From positions 124,001-188,000 of the forward strand of contig CAWAEZ010000011.1 of the NCBI GenBank assembly GCA_963781195.1: 64,000 nucleotides of DNA. Direction: 5' to 3'. A model generated the notes under the pieces. It was not told the origin of the DNA and did not search any database. It worked only from the letters and a program-made list of their open reading frames with translations. The position numbers and the translations under genes are program-made. The DNA is from JAJPKK01 sp963781195. Lineage in GTDB: Bacteria > Pseudomonadota > Alphaproteobacteria > Rhizobiales > Xanthobacteraceae. Positions 8,384-17,626 of this stretch are shown piece by piece; the stretch's first letter is position 1, and each line of letters opens with the position of its first letter.

Positions 8384-8620
8384 CCTGTCGTTTGCGCTCA
8401 GTCCTTGATGATGGCCCGGAGCCTGCAAGACAATCACAACAGAACAACAGAAGCGACCGGCGGCTTCCCCAGGAGGCCGGCGGCGCTTCGTCGTGCGGCA
8501 CCGGGTAAGCATTGCGATAGGGCAAGTCATCCGACGCGGCATGCGCTGCGCGAGGCGCTCGGAAGAGGGCGCGCGATCGGGATCCTGGCGAGCCGCCACT
8601 GAATTTGGTCACTCCGCGGA

Positions 8621-8779
8621 CTAGGCTTGGTCGCGAAACGCGGTGAATTCACACTCCATGCAACGGAACAGGTGCACGGTTCCGGGTTCCGTCACCCGTG
8701 GGATTTCGGCGACGAATTGCATGGGCGCCCCGCACCGTTGGCATTGAAATAAGCGGGGCTGCGCGTCGGTGTCGTCCAT
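8621..8779 (-). CDS. very short zinc-ribbon protein
   Basis: A 52-residue protein: FQCQRCGAPMQFVAEIPRV, then a turn, then FRCMECEFTAF. The two CxxC knuckles about 25 residues apart form a complete zinc ribbon and make up nearly the whole chain. Start placed at ATG 8779 (MDDTDAQPRLF), the usual opening of this small family in Bradyrhizobium-like genomes as I recall it. A longer frame to 8896 is open but unconvincing. Function unknown. Confidence 0.62.
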   Translation of the reverse strand: MDDTDAQPRLFQCQRCGAPMQFVAEIPRVTEPGTVHLFRCMECEFTAFRDQA

Positions 8780-9123
8780 CGCGGGATCCTGTGAGTGCGG
8801 AATTTCGGCGTGCCGACGCCACCACGTCGTGATATCGGACGCTAACGTCGCGATTTGACTTGGTGTTCCTCGTCGAAGGCTATCCGCCGAAAACAATTGT
8901 GACTGCGAGTCGTCCCGGAACGCGGGACCGCCGCGTTTTGCCGGTCAAAGCCGCGAAGCCTTTGGCGACGAACGGTCAGCCTTCCCCTGCGCAAGGCGGC
9001 CGGATGCGCCTGCCTCTGGCACAAGCGAGGCGGCGCATTGGGACGCGACACCGGCCTACGGTCGAGCTACAAACCCGATCCGCCGAGCTCGACGGCCGCG
9101 CGAGACGCCCCAACGGAGACCTC
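8780..9123. other. intergenic region, no supported gene
   Basis: Divergent spacer between the zinc-ribbon gene and the second Bug receptor. The frame of the receptor stays open upstream of 9124 but encodes no leader-like or domain-like sequence. No clear promoter boxes were identified. Confidence 0.45.
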
Positions 9124-10113
9124 ATGACCTTTCACCGCCGCAAGTTCTTGCACCTGATCGCGGGGGCGGGTGCGCTCCCGGCCGTCTCCGGCATTGCGGT
9201 GGCCCAGGCTTATCCGGCGCGACCGATTACGTTGATCGTGCCCTTTAATGCCGGCGGCCCGGCGGACCTCGTCGCGCGCGTGGTCGGCGAGCACATGTCG
9301 CGCACGCTCGGCCAACAGATCGTCATCGAAAATGTCGTCGGCGCGGGTGGCACCACCGGCTCGGCGCGGGCCATGCGGGCCGCGCCGGACGGCTACACGA
9401 TCGCGCTCGGCCAGATCGGGACCCACGCGGTCGCCGTCGCGCTCTACCCGAACCTTCCTTATAAGCCGGATGTGGATTTTGCGCCGATCGGGCTCATCGT
9501 CGACCAGGCCGTCGTGATCGTCGCCCGCCGTGATCTTCCGCCCAAGGATCTGCGCGAGTTCATCGCCTACCTGAAGGGCAATGCCGAGAAGCTGAACATG
9601 GCTCACTCCGGCGTCGGCTCGATCTCGCATTTCAGCGGGTTGCTGCTCAACAGCGTGTTGGGGGTGAGCCCGACTTTGATCCCGTTCAGCGGCGGCGCGC
9701 CGGCGATCAACGCCATGATCGGGGGCCAGGTCGACTACATGTGCGAGCCCATCTCGGAAGTCGTGCAACAGGTCAAGTCGGGAAATATCAAGGCCTATGC
9801 AACCGGGCTGGCGGAACGCAACCCCGCCTTGCCGACGGTTCCCACCACGAAGGAGGCCGGGCTGCCGGAGTTCGCCGTGTCGGCGTGGTACGCCATGTTC
9901 GCCCCGAAGGGCACGCCGCCGACGGTCCTGAACGCGCTCAGCGACGCCCTCGGCCGGGCGCTGGAGGACGACAAGACCCGCGCGCGGCTGTCAGATCTGG
10001 GGTGCGAAATTCCCGCCAAGGCGAAGCAAGGGCAGGCCCCCTTGGCCGCCCTGGTCAAGGCAGAGATCGCACGGTGGTCGCCGATCATTCAGGGGGCCAC
10101 CAAGAAAGGGTAG
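9124..10113 (+). CDS. Bug-family (TctC-like) tripartite tricarboxylate transporter receptor
   Basis: A complete 329-residue periplasmic receptor. The leader has a twin-arginine look (FHRRKFLHLIAGAGALPAV, cut after AQA). The mature protein starts YPARPITLIVPFNAGGPADL, then GAGGTTGSARAMRAAPDGYT, and later NMAHSGVGSISHF and PFSGGAPAINAMIGGQVDY, all conserved in the Bug fold. Start at ATG 9124 follows GGAGAC and matches the leader of the receptor at 1-331. No TctAB partner nearby. Ligand unknown: a carboxylate or other small anion. Confidence 0.93.
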   Translation: MTFHRRKFLHLIAGAGALPAVSGIAVAQAYPARPITLIVPFNAGGPADLVARVVGEHMSRTLGQQIVIENVVGAGGTTGSARAMRAAPDGYTIALGQIGTHAVAVALYPNLPYKPDVDFAPIGLIVDQAVVIVARRDLPPKDLREFIAYLKGNAEKLNMAHSGVGSISHFSGLLLNSVLGVSPTLIPFSGGAPAINAMIGGQVDYMCEPISEVVQQVKSGNIKAYATGLAERNPALPTVPTTKEAGLPEFAVSAWYAMFAPKGTPPTVLNALSDALGRALEDDKTRARLSDLGCEIPAKAKQGQAPLAALVKAEIARWSPIIQGATKKG

Positions 10114-10296
10114 GGGGCTGGGGCGATCTCCGCCGCCGGAATTTGCACGAGCGTCACTTGCCGGCGACGCCCCAAAGGGATCGCGAAGGGCGTCTCGCCA
10201 CGCCGCGGCCGGGCCTCGGGCGCCACAAAAACGCCAGTCTCCACCCCTCTGCTCGGGAATCAGCTAGGCGCGGGGGCGCCGCTCGAGGGATGGGAT

Positions 10297-10590
10297 ATGG
10301 AACTGTGGCTGTTGTCGTTCAGGGGAGAGGGGGCTGCCGTCATCGTCGAGGCGGAGTCGCTCACCCACGCCCGGCTGGTTGCCGTGGCCAAGGACTTGTG
10401 TCGACCCTCGCTGTTCGACGAAGGCTATGCGGTGGACCCCGATCTGGTGACGATGATCCCGAAGGATCTCATCGGGCGGAATTTGTCCCGAACCGAGGCC
10501 CGTGACTTGCTCACTCTCTTGAGCGGCGGCGCCCGGACGTCCGGCTTGGTGCCCGATCTGTCCGAGATTGCGAGCGAATTGACCGACTGA
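10297..10590 (+). CDS. small protein of unknown function
   Basis: A 97-residue acidic protein (MELWLLSFRGEGAAVIVEAE at the start). It alternates predicted strand and helix, with a central IPKDLIGRNLSRTEARDLLTL helix pair and no membrane segment. GAGGGA lies 6 bases before the ATG. No family recognised. Codon use looks like the neighbouring genes, which supports it as real. Confidence 0.55.
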   Translation: MELWLLSFRGEGAAVIVEAESLTHARLVAVAKDLCRPSLFDEGYAVDPDLVTMIPKDLIGRNLSRTEARDLLTLLSGGARTSGLVPDLSEIASELTD

Positions 10591-10737
10591 CGGAAAGCCC
10601 AAGGCCGCGGGCGGGCCGAACGAGCTTGGCGAAGCCGCACCGGCATTGCCGCCGGCCGACGACGAGAACGATCGCATTCAGTTCCGCCGTGCGTCCGGAG
10701 CGGCCTGACGCGCCTCGCCGCACGGTCGGACCTCCGA

Positions 10738-11133
10738 TCAGGCCCACCACGTTTGCTCACCATGCCGGCACCATGCGGCGGCACGCTTCTCCGGCGTCAG
10801 CACGCCCCGTGCCTCGGCCAGGATCATCCACGCAAAACCCCACCAGTCGGCGACAGAGCCGCCGTGGACGTAGTCCTTGAGGTCGTAGCCGTGGCGCGCG
10901 GCAAAATCGAAGGCGAGTTCCTGAGTCAGGCTATCGAGCCAGACATGATCGTCCGGCGACAGGTCGTCGTCGGAAAAATCGTCGAGGGTGTAGCCCCAAA
11001 TGGCCCGGCACACCGCGCTGAACTCCCGGTCGATGGCGTCATCGTCCCCGCACCGGTGAAGGCGATGCAGATGGCGGGTGAACTCGCAGATGCGCGTGAG
11101 GTTGACTTGGTCGATTGCGAAGGCGGCGGCCAT
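10738..11133 (-). CDS. acidic protein of unknown function
   Basis: A 131-residue soluble protein rich in Asp, Glu, His and Trp. It contains a DDFSDDDLSPDDHVWLDSL acidic cluster in the middle and WWGFAWMILAEARGVLTPEK near the end. AGAGGG precedes ATG 11133 by a few bases. The regular composition and good ribosome site argue it is real. No domain recognised. Confidence 0.6.
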   Translation of the reverse strand: MAAAFAIDQVNLTRICEFTRHLHRLHRCGDDDAIDREFSAVCRAIWGYTLDDFSDDDLSPDDHVWLDSLTQELAFDFAARHGYDLKDYVHGGSVADWWGFAWMILAEARGVLTPEKRAAAWCRHGEQTWWA

Positions 11134-11340
11134 TTTACCCTCTGTGAACCATCAAATCGGGGATGCATCCTACCTGATTCTCCGCGCAATGTTCACTAAA
11201 TGTTCTGTTTGACCCACTTTTCCAATTCAAAATTAGAAAACGCTGAAGGTCCCGGGGGCCGCTGGCCGTTCTGGCGCGGCATCCGCGGCCGGATTGATCG
11301 AGATCAAAGCTGCCAGGCGGGCGCGTAGGTAGGGCAGCTT

Positions 11341-11532
11341 ATGCCTTTACGCACATATGACCAATTAGTAGAGCTCGCCCAACTTTTGAATGAGCAGGCG
11401 CGGGTAGCGCGAAGCGAGTTCATGAGGGACGAACTGAGGCTTCTGGCCAAAGGATACCGAATCCGAGCCGCCGCGATGAGGGGCGGAGAACTTCCAGATG
11501 TCGAAAACGGCAATCAAAATCACAGCGGTTAA
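11341..11532 (+). CDS. short helical protein of unknown function
   Basis: A 63-residue, largely helical protein (YDQLVELAQLLNEQARVARS, then ELRLLAKGYRIRAAAMRGG). AGGTAGG precedes the ATG. Comparable 60-70 residue helical proteins are common in Bradyrhizobium-type genomes without known function. The surrounding DNA (about 11160-11740) is lower in GC than the window average. Moderately supported. Confidence 0.45.
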   Translation: MPLRTYDQLVELAQLLNEQARVARSEFMRDELRLLAKGYRIRAAAMRGGELPDVENGNQNHSG

Positions 11533-11744
11533 TGGGCACCAGGGCCGCATACTTGACGATGTTGTGCCTTGGGTTGACCGGCGGTCCCGCAGCTACGAAG
11601 ACAGTCTGCGATCCGGGAGTTCATCCGCCGCCGCGCCGTCATCGACAACTTTTCGTCCGATTGTTCCTGCGGTTGTCACGTTAGGACGATCGCGGAACGT
11701 CCGCAGATCGCGCAGAAATTATCGAATGACAACTGTGAGTTACA

Positions 11745-11820
11745 TGGTGAGCCCGCTGGGACTCGAACCCAGGACCACTTGATTAAAAGTCAAGTGCTCT
11801 ACCAACTGAGCTACGGGCTC
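11745..11820 (-). tRNA. tRNA-Lys (anticodon TTT)
   Basis: Read on the minus strand from 11820, the sequence folds as a full cloverleaf. The acceptor stem is GAGCCCG paired with CGGGCTC. The D arm is GCTCAGTTGGTAGAGC, the anticodon loop ACTTTTAAT gives anticodon TTT, and the T arm contains GGTTCGAGTC. Discriminator A and an encoded CCA follow (3' end at 11745). It decodes AAA/AAG. The 3' end points towards the lower-GC small-gene stretch at 11.1-11.7 kb. No second copy of the 3' end was found in the window, so there is no evidence for an integrated element. Confidence 0.96.
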
Positions 11821-12160
11821 GCCGGGCGGGTGTAGAAGCGCGCGGGGAGCCGGTCAATAGCGAACGCACCCGCGTTGGCGCCAGCGCGGATCGCGGGCCG
11901 GGATGTCGGGCAGGCGCGGCCGGCGCGAGCGCAGGGGCACCCCTGAGAAGCCCTGAAGAGCGGTTTTGCGGGTCGCCACAGCGCGGATTTGCCGGATTTC
12001 GTGCCTTGACCGGGCCGCGCAGTCGGGGTCTGCTGGCGCACGGGCTTGCGGGTCCGCCGCGCCGCAGGGCGCGCGGCCCGCGCCCATTGACCTAAGCCGT
12101 GGGCGACGCAGGCGACGGACGAACAGCCGGCCGTCGGGATCGCTCCATTGGGAGCCGCAG
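11821..12160. other. intergenic region, no supported gene
   Basis: Very GC-rich spacer between the tRNA gene (minus) and the M20 amidohydrolase (plus). The amidohydrolase frame is open upstream to 11966, but the added residues are Arg/Pro/Gly-rich and lack family similarity. No promoter box could be assigned. Confidence 0.45.
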
Positions 12161-13327
12161 ATGCCGATCGTCAATCGTGTCGCCGACCTCCATCCCGAGA
12201 TCACCGCCTGGCGGCGCGATCTCCATGCCCATCCGGAGCTTCTCTACGACGTCCACCGCACCGCCGCCTCGGTGGCCGAGCGGCTCAAGGCGTTCGGCTG
12301 CGACGAGGTGGTGGCGGGCATCGGGCGGACCGGGGTGGTCGGCGTGATCCGTGGCAACCGGGAGGGCGCCCGCAAGGTGATCGGGCTGCGCGCCGACATG
12401 GACGCGCTGCCGCTCGATGAGCTCGGCGATCTGCCCTACAAGTCCACCGTGCCCGGCAAGATGCACGCGTGCGGCCATGACGGCCACACCGCGATGCTCC
12501 TGGGCGCCGCGAAATACCTCGCCGAGACCCGGAACTTCGCCGGCACGGCGGTGGTGATCTTCCAGCCGGCGGAAGAGGGCGGCGCCGGCGGGCTCGCCAT
12601 GGTGAAGGACGGCATGATGGACCGCTTCGGCATCGACGAAGTCTACGGCATGCACAACTTCCCGGGGCTGGCGGCCGGCGAGTTCTCGATCCGCACCGGG
12701 CCGATCATGGCCTCGACGGACAGCCTGACGATCGACATCGAAGGCGTCGGCGGCCATGCGGCGCGTCCGCATCTTGCGGTCGATCCGGTCCTCGTCGGCG
12801 CGCAGATCGTCAGCCAGCTCCAGTCGGTGGTGGCGCGCAATGTCGATCCGCTCGATGCCGCGGTGGTTTCGATTTGCGCCTTCCAGGCCGGCAGCGCCGA
12901 CAACGTGATCCCGCAAACGGCGCGGCTGCGCGGCACCGCCCGCAGCTTGCGCGCCGAGGTCCGTGAGCTGCTCGGCCGGCGGATCCGGGAGGTGGTGGAG
13001 GGCACCGGCACGGTCTATGGCGCGACCGCCAAGCTGACGCTGCGCAAAGGCTATCCGGTGCTGCGCAATCACGAGCGCGAGACCGCCTTCGCAGCCGCCG
13101 TCGCCAAGGAGGTCGCCGGCCCCGACCGCGTCGACACCGCCATGGCGCCGGTGATGGGCGGGGAGGACTTCTCCTACATGCTGGAAGCGCGGCCCGGCGC
13201 GTTCATCTTCGTGGGGAACGGCGACACCGCCGGCCTCCACCATCCCGCCTACAACTTCAACGACGACATCATCCCGCTCGGCACGTCCTACTGGGTGCGG
13301 CTCGTCGAGACCGCCATGGCCGGGTAG
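12161..13327 (+). CDS. M20-family metal-dependent amidohydrolase (hippurate hydrolase/aminoacylase type)
   Basis: A 388-residue cytosolic enzyme hydrolysing N-acyl amino acids or related amides. Metal-binding motifs of the M20D subfamily are visible: HACGHDGHTAML at 102-113, QPAEEGGAGG near 136-145, the His of YGMHNFPG, and the C-terminal GGEDFSYM and AGLHHPAYNFND. The lid domain sits in the middle (GGHAARPHLAVDPV). Start at ATG 12161 follows GGAG and gives the normal N terminus (HPEITAWRRDLHAHPEL). Substrate not predictable from sequence. Stands alone. Confidence 0.93.
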   Translation: MPIVNRVADLHPEITAWRRDLHAHPELLYDVHRTAASVAERLKAFGCDEVVAGIGRTGVVGVIRGNREGARKVIGLRADMDALPLDELGDLPYKSTVPGKMHACGHDGHTAMLLGAAKYLAETRNFAGTAVVIFQPAEEGGAGGLAMVKDGMMDRFGIDEVYGMHNFPGLAAGEFSIRTGPIMASTDSLTIDIEGVGGHAARPHLAVDPVLVGAQIVSQLQSVVARNVDPLDAAVVSICAFQAGSADNVIPQTARLRGTARSLRAEVRELLGRRIREVVEGTGTVYGATAKLTLRKGYPVLRNHERETAFAAAVAKEVAGPDRVDTAMAPVMGGEDFSYMLEARPGAFIFVGNGDTAGLHHPAYNFNDDIIPLGTSYWVRLVETAMAG

Positions 13328-13416
13328 GGCCCCGAAGGCGGACTCGGGCGAGGGGGCTCTCCCGTCCGGCAGGTTTGCGCGGCTCGAGCGGAGCCTCCGG
13401 GATCTTCGCGACGGCG

Positions 13417-13790
13417 TGGGCTGCTCCCGGATTTCGCCTTTGGCTCAATCCGGGCTACGGGGAGTACGGGGAGCAGCGGCTCGCCGACAAGCGCCCGGCT
13501 AATCCGTCCCGAGCTGGTCGGCGACCCAGCCGGCGGCGATGCCCAAGTAGGCCTCCCCGGTCTTGAGCGCGTAGCCCGGGTTGAGCGAGAGCGAAACCCG
13601 GGGCCGTTCGGCTTGAGCGGAGCGAACGAACCTCGGGCGACCGGGCTGCTCCCGGATTTCGCCTTTGGCTCAACCCGGGCTACGAGCGGCGGCTCGGCGA
13701 CACGCGCGCCAGACTAGACTAATCCGTCCCGAGCTGGTCGGCGACCCAGCCGGCGGCGATGCCCAAGTAGGCCTCCCCGGTCTTGAGCAG
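13417..13790. repeat. duplicated block with three REP-like palindromes and a copied gene tail
   Basis: Two similar units lie about 225 bases apart. The palindromic element GCTCCCGGATTTCGCCTTTG plus its CTCAATCCGGGCTACG half is present near 13423-13460 and again near 13644-13684. An inverted relative (GTAGCCCGGGTTGAGC through GAAACCCGGG) lies near 13571-13603. Each unit is followed by a nearly identical stretch of about 70 bases, near 13498-13568 and 13727-13793. The second of these is the 3' end of the gene at 13719-13979. The block therefore contains a detached copy of that gene's last ~23 codons. The palindrome resembles a common Bradyrhizobiaceae intergenic repeat. Confidence 0.8.
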
Positions 13791-13979
13791 CTCGGCGGCG
13801 ACGTCAGGATCCTTGGTGAGCGCCGCGAGGAAAAAGCACTCTTCCGCCAGATGGCAATAGTCCGCGGCGCTGAAGCCATCCATGCGGACGCCGTGCGCTT
13901 GGGGAGCGTTGATCTCCGCAGCGGCGGCCTGCTGGGCGGCGGCGTCAGCGCCGTCCGCCTTGATCGACAAGTCCTGCAT
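13719..13979 (-). CDS. small helical protein of unknown function
   Basis: An 86-residue protein: an Ala/Gln-rich N-terminal third, then a helical segment (SAADYCHLAEECFFLAALTK, then VAAELLKTGEAYLGIAAGW). No family named. ATG 13979 has no good ribosome site; ATG 13883 (MDGFSAADYCHL) is an alternative start. Its terminal ~70 bases are copied about 230 bases further downstream beside a REP-like palindrome, which is unusual. Confidence 0.55.
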   Translation of the reverse strand: MQDLSIKADGADAAAQQAAAAEINAPQAHGVRMDGFSAADYCHLAEECFFLAALTKDPDVAAELLKTGEAYLGIAAGWVADQLGTD

Positions 13980-14206
13980 AGCCGTGCAAACCCGACCTCT
14001 CGTGTCGGAGAATGCGTAGCGGGAATCGTTTAATTCGCGCGTCAGGAAACCGTGACAATTCTACCAATCGAAGCGTCAGCCCCCCGGCACGCCTGCCGCG
14101 TCACTTTGGGATGTTCTGCGGTTGGGGTCCTCAGGCGCCGACGGTCAGGCCGCCGACGATCAGCGCGTCGTCGGGGCACCGCGCCGGCGGGTCAGCGCCG
14201 CCGGGC

Positions 14207-16939
14207 TCAGGGCGCCGCTTCCATCCGCTTTTCGGGGGCGGCCGCGGCCTCGGTGATGCGGTTGCGCCGCGGCAGCAGCTCGCGAGGGAGAAGCTCCACG
14301 GCCTTGGCTTCGATCGCGGTCCACAAGGCGTAGTCGTTGACGCGGGAGTTCTCGAAGGCGGCGAGGGAGACCGCGGCGACGAACGGCAGGCTCTGGACCA
14401 GCAGCACGTAGCCGAACAGGTTGATCTCCTGCACCCGCTCATAGTTCGTCTGGAATATGATCAGGGCGCCGAGCAGGAGCAGGCCGCCCAGGATCGCCTC
14501 GTTGAACGCCGGAAAAGCGACCCGGCGGGCGCCGCTGCCCTTGCCGCCTTTGGCGGTGCGCACGAAAGCGAGGTGGTCCTTGATGACCGAGTTCGCGACC
14601 GCGCGCGCCACCGTCCACTGCATCGCCATCGCGGCCACCATGGCGCCGGTGGCCTGGCCCATCGGGATCGGCACCCGCCGCCGGTAGAGTGCGATGAAGT
14701 GAACGACCGAAACCGCGAAGGTCGCGATGATCGGCAGGGTGAGCACCTTGTCGGGGACCGCAATTCCGGCGAACGCGACCACCGGCACCCACAGCAGGTT
14801 GAGGATCGCGACCAGCACGCCGAGGCTCTCGGCGCCCAGCCAGTTGATCCAGCCGAACAAGAACTCGCGCTTCTGGTCGGAGGTCAGCAGGCTGGCGCCC
14901 GGGAGGAACGCCCGCCAGTGCTTGCGCACGATCTGGAAGCCGCCCGAAGCCCAGCGGTCGCGCTGCTTCTTATAGGCCTCGAACGTGTCGGGCAGCAGCC
15001 CGCGGCCGTAGCGGCGATTGGTGTAGTGGGCGAGCCAGCCCTGCTCCAGGAGGGTGAGGCCGAGATCGGTGTCCTCGCAGATGGTGTCGCTCGACCAGCC
15101 GCCGGCGCCATCGAGCGCGGCGCGGCGGATCAGGCACATGGTGCCGTGGACGATGATGGCGTTCACTTCGTTGCGCTGCACCATGCCGACGTCGAAGAAG
15201 CCGGCATACTCGCCGTTCATCACATGGTGCAGCGGGCTGCGCTCGCCGTCGCGATGATCCTGCGGCGCCTGGACCAGGCCGACCTTGGGATCGGCGAAGG
15301 CGGGCACGAGGTCGCCGAGCCAGTCGGGGCTCACCGCGTAGTCGGAATCGATGATGCCGATGATCTCGGCGTCGGCCGCGGTCTGCGCCATGGCGAGCCG
15401 CAGGGCGCCCGCCTTGTAGCCGTCCATCCGCGGCGCGTTGATGAAGCGGAAGCGCTCGCCCAGGGTGCGGCAGTGCTCCTCCACCGGGAGCCACATCGCC
15501 GGGTTCGGCGTGTTGTTGATGACGATGATGCACTCGTAATTCTGGTAGTTGAGCCGGGCGACGGCGTCGAGCGTCGCCTTGAGCATCTCCGGCGGCTCCA
15601 TGTAGGCCGGAATGTGGATCGATACCTTCGGCCGGTAGCTGGCGGATTTGGCATCTGCGGATATGGCGTCCGCCGGCGTGACATCCGCCGCCTTGTAGGC
15701 CGGCAGACCGGCGCCGCCGGCCGCGAGCAGCCGCCCCGGCGGACGGCCGAACCACACGACCGCGATCTCGTCGATCCGCCGCAGCGTGATCACAACCAGC
15801 GGAACCAGAAGAACCATGCCGAGCGTGAGCGCGAACGCCGAGCCGAACACGAAGTAGTGGCCGTTCCAGTATTCGAACACGGTGGCGGTCCACGCCCCGA
15901 TGCCATGGGCCGCCATGGCGAGCAGCAGCGCCTGCAGCGCCGTCGCGCCGGCGATGCTCAGGATCGGCAGCGAGACCAGGATTCCGACGCCGACCGCGAC
16001 CGTGCTGATCTTCCATCGCATGCCGTCGACGATCGGCCCGCTCCACGGAAACTTCAGCTCGCGGGCATTGTCGAACAGGCCCCAATACGCACCGACGCTA
16101 CCCTCGAAGGTCTTCCACGGCTGGTCGAACGCTTCGATGATGTTGTAGTCCATGCCGAGCGCCTGGGCCCGCGACAGGAACGAGCGGATCACGCTCGCCT
16201 GCTCGAGCTTGCCCGGTACGGCGGTCTGGCGGTTGTAGCCCGCGCTCGGCCAGCCGAATTCCGCGATCACGATGCGCTTGCCCGGGAAGGCGTTGCGCAG
16301 GTCGTTGTAGACCCGAACCGCCTGGTCGACGGCGCCCGAAGCCGGAATGCCTTCCCAATAGGGGAGCACGTGGGCGGCGACGAAATCGACCGACGAGGCG
16401 AGCTCGGGATATTCGATGAAGACGTGCCAGATTTCACCGGTGGTGACCGGGACCGAATTGTTGATCTCGCGCTTGACCTGCTGAATGGTCTTGATGAGAT
16501 CCGGCACCTTCAACTCGCCGCGGTAGATCGTCTCGTTGCCGACCACGACGCCGTTGACGTTGTGGTTCTTGCGCACGAGGTCGATCGCCGAGCGGATTTC
16601 CCGCTCGTTGCGCTTCTCGTTCTTGTCGAGCCAGATTCCGAGCGTCACCTTGAGACCGAACTCGGCGGCGATCGGCGGCACCATCTCGACGCCGCCCGTC
16701 GATGAGTAGAGGCGGATCGAATTGGTGTAAGGCGCGATGGTTTTCAGGTCGGAGCGGATCTGCGCTTCGGTCGGTCGATTGCCGCCGTCGTCTGGATGCG
16801 CCGAGCCCTGGAATGGAGAGTAGGAAACACTGTTCAAGACTCCCTCGATGTTGGGAGCCGAAGCTTGGCTTTGCCAAATTGCCCAAGCACAAGCGTGCAG
16901 GCACGCAACAAGCGCGACCACGGCAACAAGCGAGCGCAT
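14207..16939 (-). CDS. GH17-GT2 fusion: beta-1,3-glucan synthase (NdvB-type)
   Basis: A 910-residue inner-membrane enzyme combining a glycan-remodelling domain with a synthase. Residues 1-25 form a signal anchor. Residues ~30-310 are a GH17 domain with acid/base Glu in GNETIYRG (~135) and nucleophile Glu in IAEFGWPSAG (~226). Two or three membrane helices follow. A GT2 domain spans ~435-680, with DSDY (~530), EDTDLG (~622) and QRDRW (~659) forming the processive-synthase signature, then five or so C-terminal helices. Bradyrhizobium NdvB is the recognised model: it makes cyclic beta-1,3/1,6-glucans for osmotic adaptation and symbiosis. Start at ATG 16939; a GTG at 16993 would add 18 residues. 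Confidence 0.88.
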   Translation of the reverse strand: MRSLVAVVALVACLHACAWAIWQSQASAPNIEGVLNSVSYSPFQGSAHPDDGGNRPTEAQIRSDLKTIAPYTNSIRLYSSTGGVEMVPPIAAEFGLKVTLGIWLDKNEKRNEREIRSAIDLVRKNHNVNGVVVGNETIYRGELKVPDLIKTIQQVKREINNSVPVTTGEIWHVFIEYPELASSVDFVAAHVLPYWEGIPASGAVDQAVRVYNDLRNAFPGKRIVIAEFGWPSAGYNRQTAVPGKLEQASVIRSFLSRAQALGMDYNIIEAFDQPWKTFEGSVGAYWGLFDNARELKFPWSGPIVDGMRWKISTVAVGVGILVSLPILSIAGATALQALLLAMAAHGIGAWTATVFEYWNGHYFVFGSAFALTLGMVLLVPLVVITLRRIDEIAVVWFGRPPGRLLAAGGAGLPAYKAADVTPADAISADAKSASYRPKVSIHIPAYMEPPEMLKATLDAVARLNYQNYECIIVINNTPNPAMWLPVEEHCRTLGERFRFINAPRMDGYKAGALRLAMAQTAADAEIIGIIDSDYAVSPDWLGDLVPAFADPKVGLVQAPQDHRDGERSPLHHVMNGEYAGFFDVGMVQRNEVNAIIVHGTMCLIRRAALDGAGGWSSDTICEDTDLGLTLLEQGWLAHYTNRRYGRGLLPDTFEAYKKQRDRWASGGFQIVRKHWRAFLPGASLLTSDQKREFLFGWINWLGAESLGVLVAILNLLWVPVVAFAGIAVPDKVLTLPIIATFAVSVVHFIALYRRRVPIPMGQATGAMVAAMAMQWTVARAVANSVIKDHLAFVRTAKGGKGSGARRVAFPAFNEAILGGLLLLGALIIFQTNYERVQEINLFGYVLLVQSLPFVAAVSLAAFENSRVNDYALWTAIEAKAVELLPRELLPRRNRITEAAAAPEKRMEAAP

Positions 16940-17128
16940 AGCGCTATACCGAATGGGGCGGGAGTAGGAGAACGGCGTCTGTCCCCTAGACACCGTCGCG
17001 GATGCTACCGCAGCGCAAAATGTACCAGACTGCGGATGGATTTCAAGTACGAGAGAGGCGTGGCGAATTGAGGGCCGCGAATTTTTTTAAGGGAGAAATT
17101 CGCGACCGTTTGCTCAACCGCGCTTCGC

Positions 17129-17626
17129 TTATTTGGTTCCCGGCTTTTCCGTTTTATCGGCTGCGGCATTGGCTGCCGCCGTCGGCGGTAGAGCCGGGTT
17201 GATCCAGCACGAATGGACCCGCGCGTTGAAGGTCTCGGTGGCCTTCGGATCGATGTTTCCCTGGCGTACCACGCAGCGGAACGAAATCTGGATGTGCTCA
17301 CCCGGACAACCGAACCGGTCATAAAGATCGAGGTGGCGAAACGCGGTGTCGAGGTCGTCGCGCCACATCAGCCCGACCGCCCGTTCGCCGAGCCACACGC
17401 ACTCGGAGCGAGCGGCCGGACCGGTTGTCACGGCGCGGTTCGCATCTGCGAGATCGTCGCCGCGTCCGGTGGTCTCTTTGGGGGTGTCGGCGGGCTTGGC
17501 CGCCTCTGCGGGCTTTTGCTCGGCGGGCTTTTGCTCCGCGGCTTGGCCGAAGGATGTCGCTGGAGCCAGGGCCACCATCGCCGCACAGGCCCAGGTCGCG
17601 AAATGACGCAGAACAGGACGGACCAT
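17129..17626 (-). CDS. small exported protein linked to beta-glucan biosynthesis locus
   Basis: A 165-residue exported protein. It has a signal peptide (LRHFATWACAAMVALAPATSFGQ), a Lys/Pro/Glu-rich linker with two EQKPA repeats, and a compact C-terminal part with four cysteines (SECVWLGE, FGCPGEHI, FRCVVRQG, HSCWINPA) that could form two disulfides. Related short proteins sit beside ndvB/ndvC in Bradyrhizobium and are, as I recall, annotated as beta-1,3/1,6-glucan biosynthesis proteins; the role is not defined. Same strand as the GH17-GT2 gene and 189 bases upstream of it, so possibly co-transcribed. Confidence 0.7.
   Translation of the reverse strand: MVRPVLRHFATWACAAMVALAPATSFGQAAEQKPAEQKPAEAAKPADTPKETTGRGDDLADANRAVTTGPAARSECVWLGERAVGLMWRDDLDTAFRHLDLYDRFGCPGEHIQISFRCVVRQGNIDPKATETFNARVHSCWINPALPPTAAANAAADKTEKPGTK

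Noticed and set aside
11100..11820. Genomic island integrated at the tRNA-Lys gene
   Set aside because: The tRNA is complete and the adjacent DNA is somewhat AT-richer, but no integrase and no repeated copy of the tRNA 3' end was found.
14012..16705. 897-residue open frame on the plus strand
   Set aside because: It is antisense to the NdvB-type gene. The translation is Arg/Glu/His/Ala-rich without any domain, a usual artefact of high-GC coding DNA.
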